64,000 nucleotides of DNA from Mesorhizobium loti R88b (GTDB lineage Bacteria; Pseudomonadota; Alphaproteobacteria; Rhizobiales; Rhizobiaceae): NCBI RefSeq assembly GCF_013170845.1, contig NZ_CP033367.1, positions 1,364,001 through 1,428,000 of the forward strand. The letters run 5' to 3'. The first letter of the stretch is position 1; every line of letters begins with the position of its first letter. Below are positions 18,748 through 29,887 of this stretch, piece after piece. The notes under the pieces were generated by a model, which did no database searches, was not told where the DNA came from, and saw only the letters and a list, made by a program, of their open reading frames with translations. The position numbers and the translations under genes were made by a program.

Positions 18748-19410
18748 CTACCGGCTGCCAAAGATCGCCGAGCCGACCCGGACGCTGGTGGCGCCGAAGG
18801 CGATTGCCGTCTCATAGTCGCCGGACATGCCCATCGAGAGCTTTTCGACTCCAGCCTCGCGCCCAAGCTTTTCCAGCAGAGCAAAATGCGGGCCGGGGTT
18901 TTCGTCCGCCGGGGGGATGCACATCAGGCCTTCGATGGCGAGGCCGTGGACATCGCGGCACCGGGCAACGAAAGCGACCGCCTCGCGCGGCTCGATCCCC
19001 GCCTTCTGCGGTTCTGAGCCGGTGTTGACCTGGACGTAGAGTTTTGGGGCGCGGCCTTGCCGGGCAATCTCCTTGGCGAGTTCGGCGGCGATCTTCTCGC
19101 GATCGACGGTCTCGATGACATCGAACAATGCCACCGCTTCCTTGGCTTTATTGGACTGCAAAGGGCCAATCAGATGCAACTCGATGTCGGGAAAAGCCTG
19201 CTTCAGATCAGGCCATTTGCCTTGCGCCTCCTGCACGCGGTTTTCGCCGAAGACGCGCTGGCCGGCCTCGATGACCGGCTGGATCTCGGTGGCGTCAAAG
19301 GTCTTGGAAACCGCCACCAGCGCCACCGCGCCGGCCTCGCGGCGGGCTTCCTGCTCGGCGGCGGCGATCTTCGCCATGACCGCGAAAAACTGCTGAACGG
19401 TGTCACCCAT
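18748..19410 (-). CDS. YggS/PROSC family PLP homeostasis protein
   Basis: 220 residues from ATG (a TTG two codons earlier is also possible). The single-domain alanine-racemase-like TIM barrel shows the PLP-binding lysine in LVAVSKTF (near residue 34), then FGENRVQEAQ, ELHLIGPLQSNKAKEA, LYVQVNTGSEPQKAG, LMCIPP, LSMGMSGDYETAI and VRVGSAIFG. This family buffers pyridoxal phosphate and has no known catalytic turnover. It is divergent from leuS with 155 bases between them. Confidence 0.93.
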   Translation of the reverse strand: MGDTVQQFFAVMAKIAAAEQEARREAGAVALVAVSKTFDATEIQPVIEAGQRVFGENRVQEAQGKWPDLKQAFPDIELHLIGPLQSNKAKEAVALFDVIETVDREKIAAELAKEIARQGRAPKLYVQVNTGSEPQKAGIEPREAVAFVARCRDVHGLAIEGLMCIPPADENPGPHFALLEKLGREAGVEKLSMGMSGDYETAIAFGATSVRVGSAIFGSR

Positions 19411-19565
19411 ATGCAAATCCCGCTGTTTTGACCCGCGTTTTTAGTCGCCGCGATGCCCATATGGTTGACGGGTTTGCCAAACCATGGTGAACACCCGGAC
19501 CACATTCCCTGAACTGCCGAGCTGTCGCCCGCGGTTCGCGCCTGCTTTTAAGTGAAAAACGTCCC

Positions 19566-22190
19566 ATGGCAACCGAACGATACAATCCGCGCGCGTCAGA
19601 GCCCAAATGGCAGAAGGCCTGGGCCGAGAAGAAGCTGTTCGAAGCGCACAATGACGATCCGAAGCCGAAATACTACGTCTTGGAAATGTTCCCCTATCCG
19701 TCGGGGAAGATCCATATCGGCCACACCCGCAACTATACGATGGGCGACGTGGTGGCGCGCTACAAGCGGGCCAAGGGGTTCAACGTGCTGCATCCGATGG
19801 GCTGGGACGCCTTCGGCATGCCGGCCGAAAACGCGGCGATGCAGAACAAGGTCCACCCCAAGGAATGGACCTACCAGAACATCGCCACAATGCGCGAGCA
19901 GCTCAAGGTGATGGGCCTGTCGCTGGACTGGGCGCGCGAATTCGCCACCTGCGACGTCGACTACTACCACCGCCAGCAGATGCTGTTCCTCGATTTCGTC
20001 GAGAAGGGGCTGGTGACGCGCAAATCCTCCAAGGTCAATTGGGACCCGGAGGACATGACCGTGCTCGCCAACGAGCAGGTCATCGACGGGCGCGGCTGGC
20101 GCTCGGGCGCGCTGGTCGAACAGCGCGAACTGACGCAGTGGTTTTTCAAGATCACCGACTTTGCCCAGGACCTGCTGGATTCGCTCGACGGCCTCGACGA
20201 GTGGCCCGAAAAAGTGAAGCTGATGCAGCAGAACTGGATCGGCCGTTCCGAAGGTTTGCTGATCCGCTGGCCCCTGGCCTCGGACATTGCCGTCGAACAT
20301 GAGCTGGAAGTCTACACGACGCGACCCGATACCATTTTCGGCGCCTCCTTCATGGCGATCGCCGCCGACCATCCGCTGGCCAAAAAGGCGGCGGAGACCA
20401 ATCCGGCGCTGGCCAAGTTCATCGAGGAAGTCCGCCATATGGGCACTTCGGTGGCAGCACTGGAGACGGCCGAGAAGAAGGGTTTCGACACCGGCATCCG
20501 TGTCGTCCATCCGTTCGATGACTCGTGGACGCTGCCTGTCTATGTCGCCAATTTCGTTTTGATGGAATACGGCACCGGCGCTATCTTCGGTTGCCCGGCG
20601 CATGACCAGCGCGATCTCGACTTCGCCAACAAATACGGCCTGACGGTGGTGCCGGTGGTGATGCCGGAGGGCGAGAATCAGGCGACCTTCCAGATCATCG
20701 ACGTGGCGTATGGCGACGATGGCGCGATGATCAACTCGCGTTTCCTCGATGGCATGAAGCCGAGCCAGGCGTTCGACGAAGTCGCAAAACTGCTGGAGCA
20801 AAAGACGATCGGCAACCGGCCGATGGCCGAGCGCAAGGTGAATTTCCGCCTGCGCGACTGGGGCATTTCGCGCCAGCGCTACTGGGGCTGCCCGATCCCG
20901 ATGATCCATTGCGAGCATTGCGGCGTGGTGCCGGTGCCGAAGGCCGACCTGCCAGTCAAGCTGCCCGACGATGTCGATTTCGACCGGCCGGGCAACCCGC
21001 TCGACCGTCATCCGACCTGGCGACATGTGCAGTGCCCGCAATGCGGCAGGGATGCGCGCCGCGAGACCGATACGATGGATACGTTCGTCGATTCGTCCTG
21101 GTATTTCGCCCGCTTCACCGCGCCTCATGCGCATGAGCCGACCGATCCCAAGGCGGCCAATGAGTGGCTGCCGGTCGACCAGTATATTGGCGGCATCGAG
21201 CATGCGATCCTGCACCTGCTCTATTCGCGCTTCTTCACCCGTGCCATGCGCGAGACCGGCCATGTCGACCTGGCCGAGCCGTTCAAGGGCCTGTTCACGC
21301 AAGGCATGGTGGTGCACGAAACCTATCGTGTCGGATCGGCATCGAATGGTCGCTGGCTGGCACCCACCGAGGTGCGGCTGGAAGGCGTCGACGGTGAACG
21401 CCGCGCCTTCGACATCGCCACGGGCGAAGACGTGACGATCGGGCCGCTCGAAAAGATGTCGAAGTCCAAGAAGAACACGGTGAGCCCGGAAGACATTACC
21501 GACGGCTACGGCGCGGACACGGCGCGCTGGTTCATGCTGTCGGATTCGCCGCCCGAGCGCGATGTCGAATGGACCGACGATGGTGCTGCCGGCGCGCATC
21601 GCTTCATGCAGCGCATCTGGCGGCTGGCGTCGACAGCGGCCGAGGCACTGGCAGGCGTCAAGCCCGCCGCAGCCGACGCTGGTGAGGCGGGCGCGGTCTC
21701 CAAGGCCACTCACAAGATCCTGAAGGCGGTCGGCGAGGACATCGAGAAACTCGGCTTCAACCGCGCCATTGCACGTATATACGAACTGACCAATGTGCTG
21801 ACCGCGCCGCTCAACGAAGTGGCGGAGGGCAAGGCCGATTCGGCACTGCAGGGCGCCTGCCGGCAGGCGGTGGAGATCCTGGTGCATCTGGTCGCACCTG
21901 TCATGCCGCATCTGGCCGAAGAGTGCTGGGAAGCGCTCGGCGGCACCGATCTGGTCGCCGAACGGCCATGGCCGGTCTTCGATCCGGCGCTGGTCGTCGA
22001 CAATGAAGTGACCTATCCGGTGCAGGTCAACGGCAAGAAGCGAGGGGATTTGACAATTGCCCGCGACGCGGACCAAGGTGCGGTCGAAAAAGCGGTATTG
22101 GCTCTCGACTTCGTGCAGAAAGCACTTGAAGGTAAGGCTCCGCGCAAGGTGATCATCGTGCCGCAGAGGATCGTCAATGTCGTTGCCTGA
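19566..22190 (+). CDS. leuS: Leucyl-tRNA synthetase
   Basis: 874 residues, the usual size. Class I signature HIGHTRNYT is near residue 50 and KMSKSKKNT near residue 631; the CP1 editing domain is seen at about 225-420 ([17 protein letters not shown], then a Thr-rich editing pocket and GCPAHDQRD). Zinc-type cysteines occur in [12 protein letters not shown] and VQCPQCGRD. Charges tRNA-Leu in the cytosol. The last 14 bases overlap the start of lptE, which implies coupling. The long antisense open frame across it is a codon-bias shadow. Confidence 0.97.
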   Translation: MATERYNPRASEPKWQKAWAEKKLFEAHNDDPKPKYYVLEMFPYPSGKIHIGHTRNYTMGDVVARYKRAKGFNVLHPMGWDAFGMPAENAAMQNKVHPKEWTYQNIATMREQLKVMGLSLDWAREFATCDVDYYHRQQMLFLDFVEKGLVTRKSSKVNWDPEDMTVLANEQVIDGRGWRSGALVEQRELTQWFFKITDFAQDLLDSLDGLDEWPEKVKLMQQNWIGRSEGLLIRWPLASDIAVEHELEVYTTRPDTIFGASFMAIAADHPLAKKAAETNPALAKFIEEVRHMGTSVAALETAEKKGFDTGIRVVHPFDDSWTLPVYVANFVLMEYGTGAIFGCPAHDQRDLDFANKYGLTVVPVVMPEGENQATFQIIDVAYGDDGAMINSRFLDGMKPSQAFDEVAKLLEQKTIGNRPMAERKVNFRLRDWGISRQRYWGCPIPMIHCEHCGVVPVPKADLPVKLPDDVDFDRPGNPLDRHPTWRHVQCPQCGRDARRETDTMDTFVDSSWYFARFTAPHAHEPTDPKAANEWLPVDQYIGGIEHAILHLLYSRFFTRAMRETGHVDLAEPFKGLFTQGMVVHETYRVGSASNGRWLAPTEVRLEGVDGERRAFDIATGEDVTIGPLEKMSKSKKNTVSPEDITDGYGADTARWFMLSDSPPERDVEWTDDGAAGAHRFMQRIWRLASTAAEALAGVKPAAADAGEAGAVSKATHKILKAVGEDIEKLGFNRAIARIYELTNVLTAPLNEVAEGKADSALQGACRQAVEILVHLVAPVMPHLAEECWEALGGTDLVAERPWPVFDPALVVDNEVTYPVQVNGKKRGDLTIARDADQGAVEKAVLALDFVQKALEGKAPRKVIIVPQRIVNVVA

Positions 22191-22761
22191 TCGGGAAAAG
22201 ACAGAGCGGAGCCAGTTGCTGCGCCGCATCGCGGTTGCCGGGCTCGTCGGCTCGCTGGCGCTGGTTTCGGCCTGCACGGTGCGGCCGCTCTATTCCAACG
22301 CGCCGCTGTCGCCCGGCTCGAACGCTACAGCCAATTCCGAACTGGCGTCGATCGCCATCAAGCCGGTCAAGACGCGCTATGCCCAGCAGGTGCGCAACAA
22401 TCTGATCTTCGGCTTAGGGCGCGGCGCCGGCGAACCGGCTTCGCCGCTCTATTCGCTTGATCTCACCGTGACCGAAGCCGTTGAATCCTCGGCCCTCGTG
22501 CAAATCCAGACCGATGAAGACGAGCCGACCGCAGGTTCAGTGACGTTGACCGCCAGCTATACGCTGACCGATGCGAAAACCGGCGCCGTCGTCACGGTCG
22601 GCAAGCGCGCGATCAGCTCTTCCTTCGACAGGCCGCGGCAGGAATTTGCCTCGTATCGGGCGCAGATCGATGCCGAGAACCGCGCCGCGCGCGAACTGGC
22701 CGAGGCCCTGCAGCTGTCCATCGCCCAGGATCTGGTCCGGCACGGCAAGACGGCTGGCTAA
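22177..22761 (+). CDS. lptE: LPS-assembly lipoprotein LptE
   Basis: 194 residues overlapping the leuS end by 14 bases. The signal sequence [16 protein letters not shown] ends in a lipobox with Cys33; [14 protein letters not shown] follows, as in alphaproteobacterial LptE. LptE plugs the LptD barrel in the outer membrane for LPS insertion. In related genomes holA, the delta subunit of DNA polymerase III, often follows; here a strong terminator at 22803-22840 ends the transcript instead and holA is absent. Confidence 0.87.
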   Translation: MSLPDREKTERSQLLRRIAVAGLVGSLALVSACTVRPLYSNAPLSPGSNATANSELASIAIKPVKTRYAQQVRNNLIFGLGRGAGEPASPLYSLDLTVTEAVESSALVQIQTDEDEPTAGSVTLTASYTLTDAKTGAVVTVGKRAISSSFDRPRQEFASYRAQIDAENRAARELAEALQLSIAQDLVRHGKTAG

Positions 22762-22802
22762 AGCAGCTCACGTTTCACGGTAACGCCATCTTGATCCTGG
22801 TG

Positions 22803-22840
22803 CTCGGCCCGCTTTGCGCTGGCCGAGATTTTTTCTTTTT
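22803..22840 (+). terminator. Intrinsic terminator of leuS-lptE
   Basis: Arms CTCGGCC (22803-22809) and GGCCGAG (22821-22827), with inner CGC/GCG pairing around TTT, are followed by ATTTTTTCTTTTT on the plus strand. It lies 42 bases after the lptE stop. The rest of the gap to the translocase gene (22841-23016) has no recognised feature. Confidence 0.85.
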
Positions 22841-23016
22841 GGCCCTGTGCTTGTCGATGAACGGATGATCGTGGGATGACGATCAACGGCTCGAATCCGG
22901 CTCGTGCGCCATCGCTGCGAAAGGCAGATTTCGTTCGCTCCAACGTGCTGACGGGAAGCAACTGTTAACCACTCGCTCCCTATTGCTCAGCAGACGTTTC
23001 AGAGTGAGTCTTGAGA

Positions 23017-25560
23017 ATGGAATCCAAGCGTTTTCCTCGGGTCAATTTGTTGAAGCCAGCTTCGCCCGATGACCCCGATGGAAAGCGTTATGACGGCACT
23101 GGCGGCAAGGCGGATGGCCAGCGTGCCGGCGTAGCCAAGGCCGCCAATTCGCCACCACCCGTCGATCTCGGCGGCAATGAAAGCCCGGCCTGGCAGGACT
23201 ATTTCTTCCTGGCGCCCAATGTGCGGTTCACGCGCACGCCAGATTACGAAGCCAGCACGCATCATCCTCGGCGCGACCAGATTGCGGTCGGGGAAAACGA
23301 GCCGCCGGCGCCGCAAACGATCGCAAAATCTGCAGTGGCGTCGCACGCCGCCTCGCCAGCGCCGGCGAGCAGCCGGAATCCTGCTTTGGATGCTGCCCGA
23401 CCCGGCAACAAAGCCCCGAACCATGAAAGGCAGCCTGCCGTGCCATCCGGTCCAGCCGGGAATACCGGTGAAAAGGCGCGGCCGCTGGCGGGTCCGAGGA
23501 CAGCTGTGACGGCGCGTGCATCGGTAGAGACTACCCAGACAATGGCAGCGCCGGTCAAGGCACCCGGCCGCGAAACCGTGCGCTGGCCCTATCTGTCGGA
23601 CCACGTCTTTTTCGAAGTCATGGCGCCCTACATGATCGAAGCTCCGTCACCGGCGCCGCGCGCGGTTCCGATTGCCCGTGCAGCCGCGCCTGATGTCGCC
23701 CCGCGGGTCGACGTCCGCGCCGCGCCCACGGCCGATCCCACCGCGCTGTTCCGTGTCATCGAGTGCCGTCCGGGCCTGCAAGCTCCGCCCGCCCAGCCGG
23801 ACGTTCGTCCGGCGAACTCAAACGAAGCCGTGGGTCAGCCGGCGGCGAGCAGCGTGCCGCGCCGAGCCCGGGCGGCGGTCGCAATTCCGGCCGTTGCCAG
23901 CAACGCTGTTGTGGCGCAGGCCGTGGAGGGGAACGCGCAGGCTCCGGCCCTGCGCACATCTTCGCCGCTGCCCAAGGTCGGCAAGATCGTGCCGGCCACG
24001 ACTGGCGAGGCGTATGAACTTCCCTCGGAAGAGCTGCTGCAGCAGCCGCCGGAAGGACAAGGCTTCTATATGTCGCAGGAGCGGCTCGAGCAGAATGCCG
24101 ATCTTCTGGAAAGCGTGCTCGAAGATTTCGGCGTGCGCGGCGAAATCATCCATGTTCGCCCCGGCCCGGTCGTCACGCTTTATGAGTTCGAGCCGGCGCC
24201 GGGCGTCAAATCGTCACGCGTCATCGGTCTCGCAGACGATATCGCCCGCTCCATGTCGGCGGTTTCTGCACGCGTCGCTGTCGTACCCGGCCGCAACGTC
24301 ATCGGCATCGAGCTGCCCAACGAAACCCGCGAAACCGTTTATTTCCGCGAGCTGATCGAATCGCAGGGTTTCCGCAACACCAGCTGCAAGCTGGCGCTTT
24401 GCCTCGGCAAGACGATCGGCGGCGAACCGGTCATTGCCGAACTGGCGAAGATGCCGCATCTGCTCGTTGCCGGCACCACCGGCTCCGGCAAGTCGGTTGC
24501 CATCAACACGATGATCCTGTCGCTGCTCTACCGGTTGAAGCCGGAAGAATGCCGGCTGATCATGGTCGATCCCAAGATGCTCGAACTTTCCGTCTATGAC
24601 GGTATCCCGCATCTTCTGACCCCCGTCGTCACGGATCCCAAGAAGGCGGTCACCGCGCTCAAATGGGCGGTGCGCGAGATGGAGGACCGTTACCGCAAGA
24701 TGGCGCGGCTCGGTGTGCGCAACATCGACGGCTACAATGAGCGCGCCGCCGCCGCCCGCGACAAGGGCGAGACGGTCGTCATGACGGTGCAGGCCGGCTT
24801 CGAAAAAGGCACCGGCGAGCCATTGTTCGAGCAACAGGAAATCGATCTGGCGCCAATGCCCTACATCGTCGTCATCGTCGACGAGATGGCCGACCTGATG
24901 ATGGTCGCCGGCAAGGAGATCGAAGGCGCCATCCAGCGCCTGGCGCAGATGGCGCGCGCCGCCGGTATCCATCTCATCATGGCAACGCAACGCCCCTCCG
25001 TCGATGTCATCACCGGCACGATCAAGGCCAACTTCCCGACCCGGATTTCCTTCCAGGTGACCTCCAAGATCGACAGCCGCACGATCCTGGGCGAGCAGGG
25101 TGCCGAACAGCTGCTCGGTCAGGGCGACATGCTGCACATGATGGGTGGCGGGCGCATTTCGCGGGTGCACGGCCCCTTTGTCTCCGACGCGGAGGTCGAG
25201 CATGTCGTGGCGCATCTGAAGGCGCAGGGCCGCCCGGAATATCTGGAGACCGTGACTGCCGACGAGGATGAAGAGGAGGTCGACGACGATCAGGGCGCGG
25301 TCTTCGACAAGGGATCGGTGGCGGCCGAAGACAATGATTCCACTTATGACGAGGCGGTCAAGGTGGTGGTTCGCGACAAGAAGTGCTCGACGTCCTACAT
25401 CCAGCGCCGCCTCGGCATCGGCTACAACCGAGCGGCTTCCCTGGTGGAACGCATGGAAAAGGAAGGTCTGGTCGGCGCGCCCAACCATGTCGGCAAGCGC
25501 GAGATCATCATGGGCCGGCGCCCACAGGCAGCCCTGCCTGACGATGACGGCGCGGATTGA
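23017..25560 (+). CDS. FtsK/SpoIIIE-type DNA translocase without membrane helices
   Basis: 847 residues from ATG (TTG two codons earlier is possible). Residues 1-330 are Pro/Ala-rich and polar, with no hydrophobic segment, unlike classical FtsK with four N-terminal helices. The motor begins near residue 345: [23 protein letters not shown] alpha domain, Walker [15 protein letters not shown] (near 486), Walker [15 protein letters not shown] (near 622), [13 protein letters not shown]. The C-terminal gamma winged helix ([20 protein letters not shown]) is the part that reads KOPS in FtsK. It should pump chromosomal DNA near the terminus, but how it reaches the septum is unclear. Rhizobia commonly have a second, membrane-anchored FtsK. 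Confidence 0.9.
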   Translation: MESKRFPRVNLLKPASPDDPDGKRYDGTGGKADGQRAGVAKAANSPPPVDLGGNESPAWQDYFFLAPNVRFTRTPDYEASTHHPRRDQIAVGENEPPAPQTIAKSAVASHAASPAPASSRNPALDAARPGNKAPNHERQPAVPSGPAGNTGEKARPLAGPRTAVTARASVETTQTMAAPVKAPGRETVRWPYLSDHVFFEVMAPYMIEAPSPAPRAVPIARAAAPDVAPRVDVRAAPTADPTALFRVIECRPGLQAPPAQPDVRPANSNEAVGQPAASSVPRRARAAVAIPAVASNAVVAQAVEGNAQAPALRTSSPLPKVGKIVPATTGEAYELPSEELLQQPPEGQGFYMSQERLEQNADLLESVLEDFGVRGEIIHVRPGPVVTLYEFEPAPGVKSSRVIGLADDIARSMSAVSARVAVVPGRNVIGIELPNETRETVYFRELIESQGFRNTSCKLALCLGKTIGGEPVIAELAKMPHLLVAGTTGSGKSVAINTMILSLLYRLKPEECRLIMVDPKMLELSVYDGIPHLLTPVVTDPKKAVTALKWAVREMEDRYRKMARLGVRNIDGYNERAAAARDKGETVVMTVQAGFEKGTGEPLFEQQEIDLAPMPYIVVIVDEMADLMMVAGKEIEGAIQRLAQMARAAGIHLIMATQRPSVDVITGTIKANFPTRISFQVTSKIDSRTILGEQGAEQLLGQGDMLHMMGGGRISRVHGPFVSDAEVEHVVAHLKAQGRPEYLETVTADEDEEEVDDDQGAVFDKGSVAAEDNDSTYDEAVKVVVRDKKCSTSYIQRRLGIGYNRAASLVERMEKEGLVGAPNHVGKREIIMGRRPQAALPDDDGAD

Positions 25561-25590
25561 CGGACAGGCTCTCTGTCATCCGCACTGCAT

Positions 25591-25618
25591 AAAAAAGGCC
25601 GGTTAACCCGGCCTTTTT
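25591..25618. terminator. Bidirectional intrinsic terminator
   Basis: AAAAAA, then GGCCGG (25597-25602), loop TTAAC, CCGGCC (25608-25613), then TTTTT. The A-run and T-run flank the stem on both sides, so it should end transcripts from the translocase gene (plus) and the transaldolase gene (minus). Confidence 0.9.
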
Positions 25619-25637
25619 CGTTTGAAGCCGTGCGACC

Positions 25638-26294
25638 TCAGCCGATCTTCTGGCCGGTTTTTGCCCAATCGGCGGCGAACTGGTCCAGGCCCTTGTCCGT
25701 CAGCGGGTGCTTGACCAGCGCCTTCAGCGTCGCCGGCGGTGCGGTCACGACGTCGGCGCCGATGAGGGCCGCCTGCTTGACATGGTTCACCGTGCGCACC
25801 GAAGCGACGAGGATCTCGGTCTGGTAATCGTAATTGTCGTAGATCTGCCGGATCTCCTGGATCAGCTCCATGCCGTCCGAACCGGTGTCATCGACGCGGC
25901 CAACGAAGGGCGAGATGAACGAGGCGCCGGCCTTGGCGGCGAGCAGCGCCTGGTTGGCCGAGAAGCACAGCGTGACGTTGACCATGCGATTCATCTGGGT
26001 GCGGATCGTCTTGCAGGCCCTCAGGCCGTCCAGCGTCAGCGGCACCTTGATGCAGACATTGGGCGCGATCTTGGCCAGCACCTCGGCCTCCACCATCATG
26101 TCCTTGTACTCGCTCGCCACGACTTCGGCCGAAACCGGACCTTCGACGATATCGCAGATCTGCTTGGTGACTTCGGCGATCTTGCCACCGGATTTCAGGA
26201 TGAGCGACGGATTGGTGGTGACGCCGTCGAGCAGGCCCAGATCGTGCAGCTCACGGATGTCCTTGATATCGGCGGTGTCGACAAAAAATTTCAT
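25638..26294 (-). CDS. tal: Transaldolase (short TalC/FSA-type)
   Basis: 218 residues from the ATG preceded by CAGGAGACCCGTC; the longer frame upstream is not family-like. [28 protein letters not shown], the Schiff-base lysine Lys83 in [33 protein letters not shown] and the C-terminal [13 protein letters not shown] define the small transaldolase/fructose-6-phosphate aldolase family. It transfers dihydroxyacetone units in the non-oxidative pentose phosphate pathway. Divergent from priA, with about 90 bases between. Confidence 0.93.
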   Translation of the reverse strand: MKFFVDTADIKDIRELHDLGLLDGVTTNPSLILKSGGKIAEVTKQICDIVEGPVSAEVVASEYKDMMVEAEVLAKIAPNVCIKVPLTLDGLRACKTIRTQMNRMVNVTLCFSANQALLAAKAGASFISPFVGRVDDTGSDGMELIQEIRQIYDNYDYQTEILVASVRTVNHVKQAALIGADVVTAPPATLKALVKHPLTDKGLDQFAADWAKTGQKIG

Positions 26295-26386
26295 GACGGG
26301 TCTCCTGACGATTTCGTCGTGCTTGGGGAAGGCACGTTCAGCGTTGCTCTTTGATCTAGACCAAAGTCGGGGCAAGGTCACGCCTC

Positions 26387-28570
26387 ATGATCGAAGATTC
26401 GCCCTTTGTCGCGGCCGCACCGGTGCTGGTGCCGATGCCGGCCGAACGCCCCTACACCTATGCAGTGCCGGCCGGCATGCGTGTGGTGCCGGGGTCGATC
26501 GTGCGCGTGCCGCTTGGGCCGCGCCAGGTCGCCGGCATCGTCTGGGATGGCGCGGTCGAGACCGTCGACGCGAAAAAGCTGCGCCCGATCGCACAGGTCT
26601 TCGACTGCCCGCCGATAGACCGGGCCATGCGCCGCTTCGTCGACTGGGTGGCGCAATACACGCTTTCGGCGCCGGGCATGGTGGCGCGAATGCTGCTCAG
26701 GGCGCCTGAGGCTTTCGATCCGGAACCCTGGATAGAGGGCTTGCAGCGCACCCTCATCATTCCGGACCGGATGACGGATGCGCGGGCGCGTGTGCTGGAG
26801 ACGGCTGAGGGTGGCCTTGCCTGGACGCGGTCGGGTCTCGCGCACGCCGCCGGCGTGTCGTCGACGGTGATCGAAGGGCTCAGGGCGCAAGGCGTGTTCG
26901 AGACGGTGATGATCCCGCCGCGCCCGGTGGTGGCAGCGCCTGACTCCAGCTACGCCATACCGGACCTGATGCCGGACCAGAGCGACGCCGCATTGATGCT
27001 GCGCGCCAATGTCGCGGCCGGCGTGTTCAATGTTGCATTGCTCGACGGGGTCACCGGGTCCGGCAAGACGGAAGTCTATTTCGAGGCGGTGGCGGCGGCA
27101 CTCGATCAGGGCAAGCAGGTGTTGATTCTTTTGCCGGAAATCGCGCTGACCCACGCTTTTCTGGAGCGTTTCCAGCAGCGCTTCGGCGCCAAGCCCGGCG
27201 AATGGCATTCCGACCTGCCGCCCCGGATGCGCGAAAAAGTCTGGCGGCAAGTGGCGGAAGGCAGCGTGCGTGTCGTTGCCGGTGCGCGCTCGGCGCTGTT
27301 CCTGCCATTCAAGGAGCTTGGCCTGATCGTCGTCGATGAGGAGCACGACCCCGCCTACAAGCAAGAAGACCGCGTCTTCTACAATGCGCGCGACATGGCG
27401 GTGGTGCGCGGCCATATCGGAGGCTTCCCTGTCGTGCTGGCCTCGGCGACGCCGTCGGTCGAGAGCCGGGTCAATGCGAGCCAGGGCAAATACAACAGAG
27501 CCGTTCTCACTGCCCGTTTCGCGGAGGCAGCACTGCCGCAGCTGAGGTCGATCGACATGCGGCGCGCGCCGCCGGCGCGCGGCGGCTTCCTGTCGCCGGT
27601 GCTGATCGACCATATGCGGAAGACACTGGAACGGAAGGAACAGTCGCTGCTGTTCCTCAACCGGCGCGGCTATGCGCCGCTGACGCTGTGCCGCATCTGC
27701 GGCCATCGCTTCGGCTGTCCGGTCTGCTCGGCCTGGCTGGTCGAGCACCGCTTTCGCGGCCAACTGGTCTGCCATCATTGCGGGCACAATGAGCGCCGCC
27801 CCGAAGCCTGCCCTGAATGCGGCACGCTCGATCATCTGGTCGCGTGTGGCCCGGGCGTCGAGCGCATCGCCGAGGAGGTCGTCACGCATTTCCCAGATGC
27901 GCGCACCATCGTCTTGTCATCCGACCTGATGGGCGGCGTGCGGCGGCTGCGGCTGGAACTGGAGGCGATCGCCGATGGCGAGGCCGACATCGTCATTGGC
28001 ACGCAGCTCGTCGCCAAGGGTCACAACTTCCCCAACATGACCCTGGTCGGCGTCGTCGACGCCGATCTTGGTCTCGCCAATGGCGATCCGCGCGCCGCCG
28101 AGCGCACCTTCCAGCTGCTCAGCCAGGTGACCGGCCGCGCCGGCCGCACTGGCAAGAAGAGCCTTGGCCTGCTGCAGACCTTCCAGCCCGACCATCCGGT
28201 GATGCGGGCGATCGTCTCCGGCGATGCCGAGGCTTTCTACGAGCGCGAGATCGCCGAGCGTGAACGGGCAGCCTTGCCGCCCTTTGGTCGGCTGGCCGGT
28301 GTCATTGTCAGCGCGGTGACGCGCGCCGAAGCGGAGGGTCATGCCCGCGGCCTGCGCCGCGCCGCGCCTGAGGCGTCAGATTTGTTCGTGCTCGGGCCGG
28401 CGGAAGCGCCGCTATCCTTGCTCGGCGGCCGCCACCGCTTCCGCCTGCTGATCCAGGGCGAACGGCGCGCCGACATGCAAGGGTTTATCCGCGCCATGCT
28501 GGCCAATGGGCCGAAGCAGCGCGGCTCGGTCCGAGTGCAGGTCGATATCGATCCGCAGAGCTTTTTGTGA
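26387..28570 (+). CDS. priA: Primosomal replication protein PriA (helicase)
   Basis: 727 residues. The N-terminal 3'-DNA-end-binding domain starts AAPVLVPMPAERPYTYAVP. Helicase motifs: Walker A LLDGVTGSGKTEVYFEA (near 223), DEEH box LIVVDEEHDPAYKQ, ATPSVES, and GTQLVAKGHNFPNMTLVGVV. The zinc-binding cysteines are in CRICGHRFGCPVC and CHHCGHN...CPECG (about 435-482). It reloads the replisome at stalled forks. It precedes the racemase gene and the atp operon, an arrangement often seen in this order. Confidence 0.96.
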   Translation: MIEDSPFVAAAPVLVPMPAERPYTYAVPAGMRVVPGSIVRVPLGPRQVAGIVWDGAVETVDAKKLRPIAQVFDCPPIDRAMRRFVDWVAQYTLSAPGMVARMLLRAPEAFDPEPWIEGLQRTLIIPDRMTDARARVLETAEGGLAWTRSGLAHAAGVSSTVIEGLRAQGVFETVMIPPRPVVAAPDSSYAIPDLMPDQSDAALMLRANVAAGVFNVALLDGVTGSGKTEVYFEAVAAALDQGKQVLILLPEIALTHAFLERFQQRFGAKPGEWHSDLPPRMREKVWRQVAEGSVRVVAGARSALFLPFKELGLIVVDEEHDPAYKQEDRVFYNARDMAVVRGHIGGFPVVLASATPSVESRVNASQGKYNRAVLTARFAEAALPQLRSIDMRRAPPARGGFLSPVLIDHMRKTLERKEQSLLFLNRRGYAPLTLCRICGHRFGCPVCSAWLVEHRFRGQLVCHHCGHNERRPEACPECGTLDHLVACGPGVERIAEEVVTHFPDARTIVLSSDLMGGVRRLRLELEAIADGEADIVIGTQLVAKGHNFPNMTLVGVVDADLGLANGDPRAAERTFQLLSQVTGRAGRTGKKSLGLLQTFQPDHPVMRAIVSGDAEAFYEREIAERERAALPPFGRLAGVIVSAVTRAEAEGHARGLRRAAPEASDLFVLGPAEAPLSLLGGRHRFRLLIQGERRADMQGFIRAMLANGPKQRGSVRVQVDIDPQSFL

Positions 28571-28619
28571 GGTCGCGCTTTCCGCGTTACGCTGCCTGCA
28601 ACGAAAAACGGAAGATCAC

Positions 28620-29315
28620 ATGAAAACCCTTGGCCTTCTCGGCGGCATGAGTTGGGAATCGACAGCCATCTACTATCGCCTGCTCAACGAGATCGTGCGC
28701 GAGCGCCTCGGCGGGCTGCATTCGGCGAAGTTGCTGCTCTGGTCGTTCGACTTCGCCGAGATCGCCGAGCGGCAGCATCATGGCGACTGGGATGGTGCAG
28801 GCGCGCTTCTGGTCGAGGCCGCGCGCAAGCTTGAGGCGGGTGGTGCTGAGGGGCTGCTTTTGTGCACCAACACCATGCACAAGCTGGCCGACCAGGTGCA
28901 GACGTCCGTCTCCATCCCGCTGATCCACATCGCCGACGCCACCGCGGTTGCGGTCAAGCGTGCCGGCATGCAGCGCCCGGCGCTGCTGGCGACGACGTTC
29001 ACCATGGAGCAGGATTTCTACAAGGGCCGGCTGGCCGAGAAATACGGCCTGTCACCCGTGGTGCCCGATGCTGCTGGTCGCGACATGGTGCATCGCGTCA
29101 TCTATGACGAGCTCTGCCAGGGCATCGTTACCGACGCTTCGAAGGCTGCCTACATCGCCGAGGCTGAGCGCCTGCGCCGCGAAGAGGCCGCCGACAGCAT
29201 CATCATGGGCTGTACCGAAATCACCATGCTGATCGGCCAGCGCGATTTCGACATCCCAGTGTTCGACACGACACGCATCCATGCCGAAGCAGCGGTCGAA
29301 TTCGCGCTCGGTTGA
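28620..29315 (+). CDS. Aspartate/glutamate racemase family protein
   Basis: 231 residues from ATG, 49 bases after priA; the frame extending back into priA is omitted. The two-cysteine, cofactor-independent racemase pattern is clear: N-terminal KTLGLLGGMSWESTAIYYRL, Cys82 in LLCTNTMHKLAD, and Cys198 in IIMGCTEITML. This resembles the YgeA/aspartate racemase group. Racemisation of Asp, Glu or another amino acid cannot be told apart. Followed by a small terminator. Confidence 0.9.
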   Translation: MKTLGLLGGMSWESTAIYYRLLNEIVRERLGGLHSAKLLLWSFDFAEIAERQHHGDWDGAGALLVEAARKLEAGGAEGLLLCTNTMHKLADQVQTSVSIPLIHIADATAVAVKRAGMQRPALLATTFTMEQDFYKGRLAEKYGLSPVVPDAAGRDMVHRVIYDELCQGIVTDASKAAYIAEAERLRREEAADSIIMGCTEITMLIGQRDFDIPVFDTTRIHAEAAVEFALG

Positions 29316-29338
29316 TGCGCTGATCCTAAAGTGCCTAG

Positions 29339-29360
29339 AGCCATCTGGCGTGGCTTTTTT
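29339..29360 (+). terminator. Small intrinsic terminator after the racemase gene
   Basis: AGCCA (29339-29343) pairs with TGGCT (29351-29355) across a 7-base loop and is followed by TTTTT(C). The stem is short, so efficiency is uncertain. Confidence 0.5.
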
Positions 29361-29409
29361 CCTTAGCTAGAATGCCTGGAATTCAAAAAAGGCATTTCGA
29401 GGGGACAAG

Positions 29410-29805
29410 ATGGATTTTGCGCTTCCATGGCCGACGAGCCAGGGCGAATGGCTGGCATGGTCGAGCGCGGTGGCCACCGTGCTGCTCGGGCTTCTGTTTT
29501 TCCTGGCGCCGGGCCTTGCCTTCCGCATCCTGCGCCTGCAGGCCAGACCGGACAAGGCGGCGGCAATCGCCGAGGGGCGCGGCCGGATGTCGGGCTTCTA
29601 TCTTGGTGTCGGCCTGTGCTGCATCCTGCTCGCGCAGCCGCTGGTTTACATGGCGCTCGGCTTCTCCTGGCTGTTCACCGCCTTCGGCCGGCTGCTGTCG
29701 ATGATGTCGGATGGCGCCAACACACCTTTCAATTGGGTTTCCATTGTGGTGGAATTGGCTTTGGCGGCATTGCCGCTCGCCTTTGCCTTCGGCTTTGTCC
29801 CATGA
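29410..29805 (+). CDS. Small integral membrane protein of unknown function
   Basis: 131 residues with hydrophobic segments at about 15-38, 61-90 and 107-130, so three or four membrane helices. The GRGRMSGFYLGVGLCC region recalls DUF4345-type membrane proteins, but I am not certain of that family. The start ATG follows CGAGGGGACAAG. It stands alone between the racemase gene and the atp operon. Function unknown. Confidence 0.65.
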   Translation: MDFALPWPTSQGEWLAWSSAVATVLLGLLFFLAPGLAFRILRLQARPDKAAAIAEGRGRMSGFYLGVGLCCILLAQPLVYMALGFSWLFTAFGRLLSMMSDGANTPFNWVSIVVELALAALPLAFAFGFVP

Positions 29806-29887
29806 ATCCAAGGGTATTGCGGGGGCGAAGACGCGAGTCTTTTGCCGGATGCGACAATAGTGCCTGAAAACCATGCGGAACGACGCA

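Noticed and set aside
19596..22277. 893-codon minus-strand open frame across leuS
   Set aside because: It is antisense to a clearly conserved gene, has no recognisable domains, is rich in His/Arg/Gln as expected from reversed high-GC codons, and has no ribosome binding site.
22781..22797. CTCACGTTTCACG near the lptE end as another SARP-like site
   Set aside because: The two units lie 7 bases apart instead of 11, are not upstream of a gene, and sit before a terminator.
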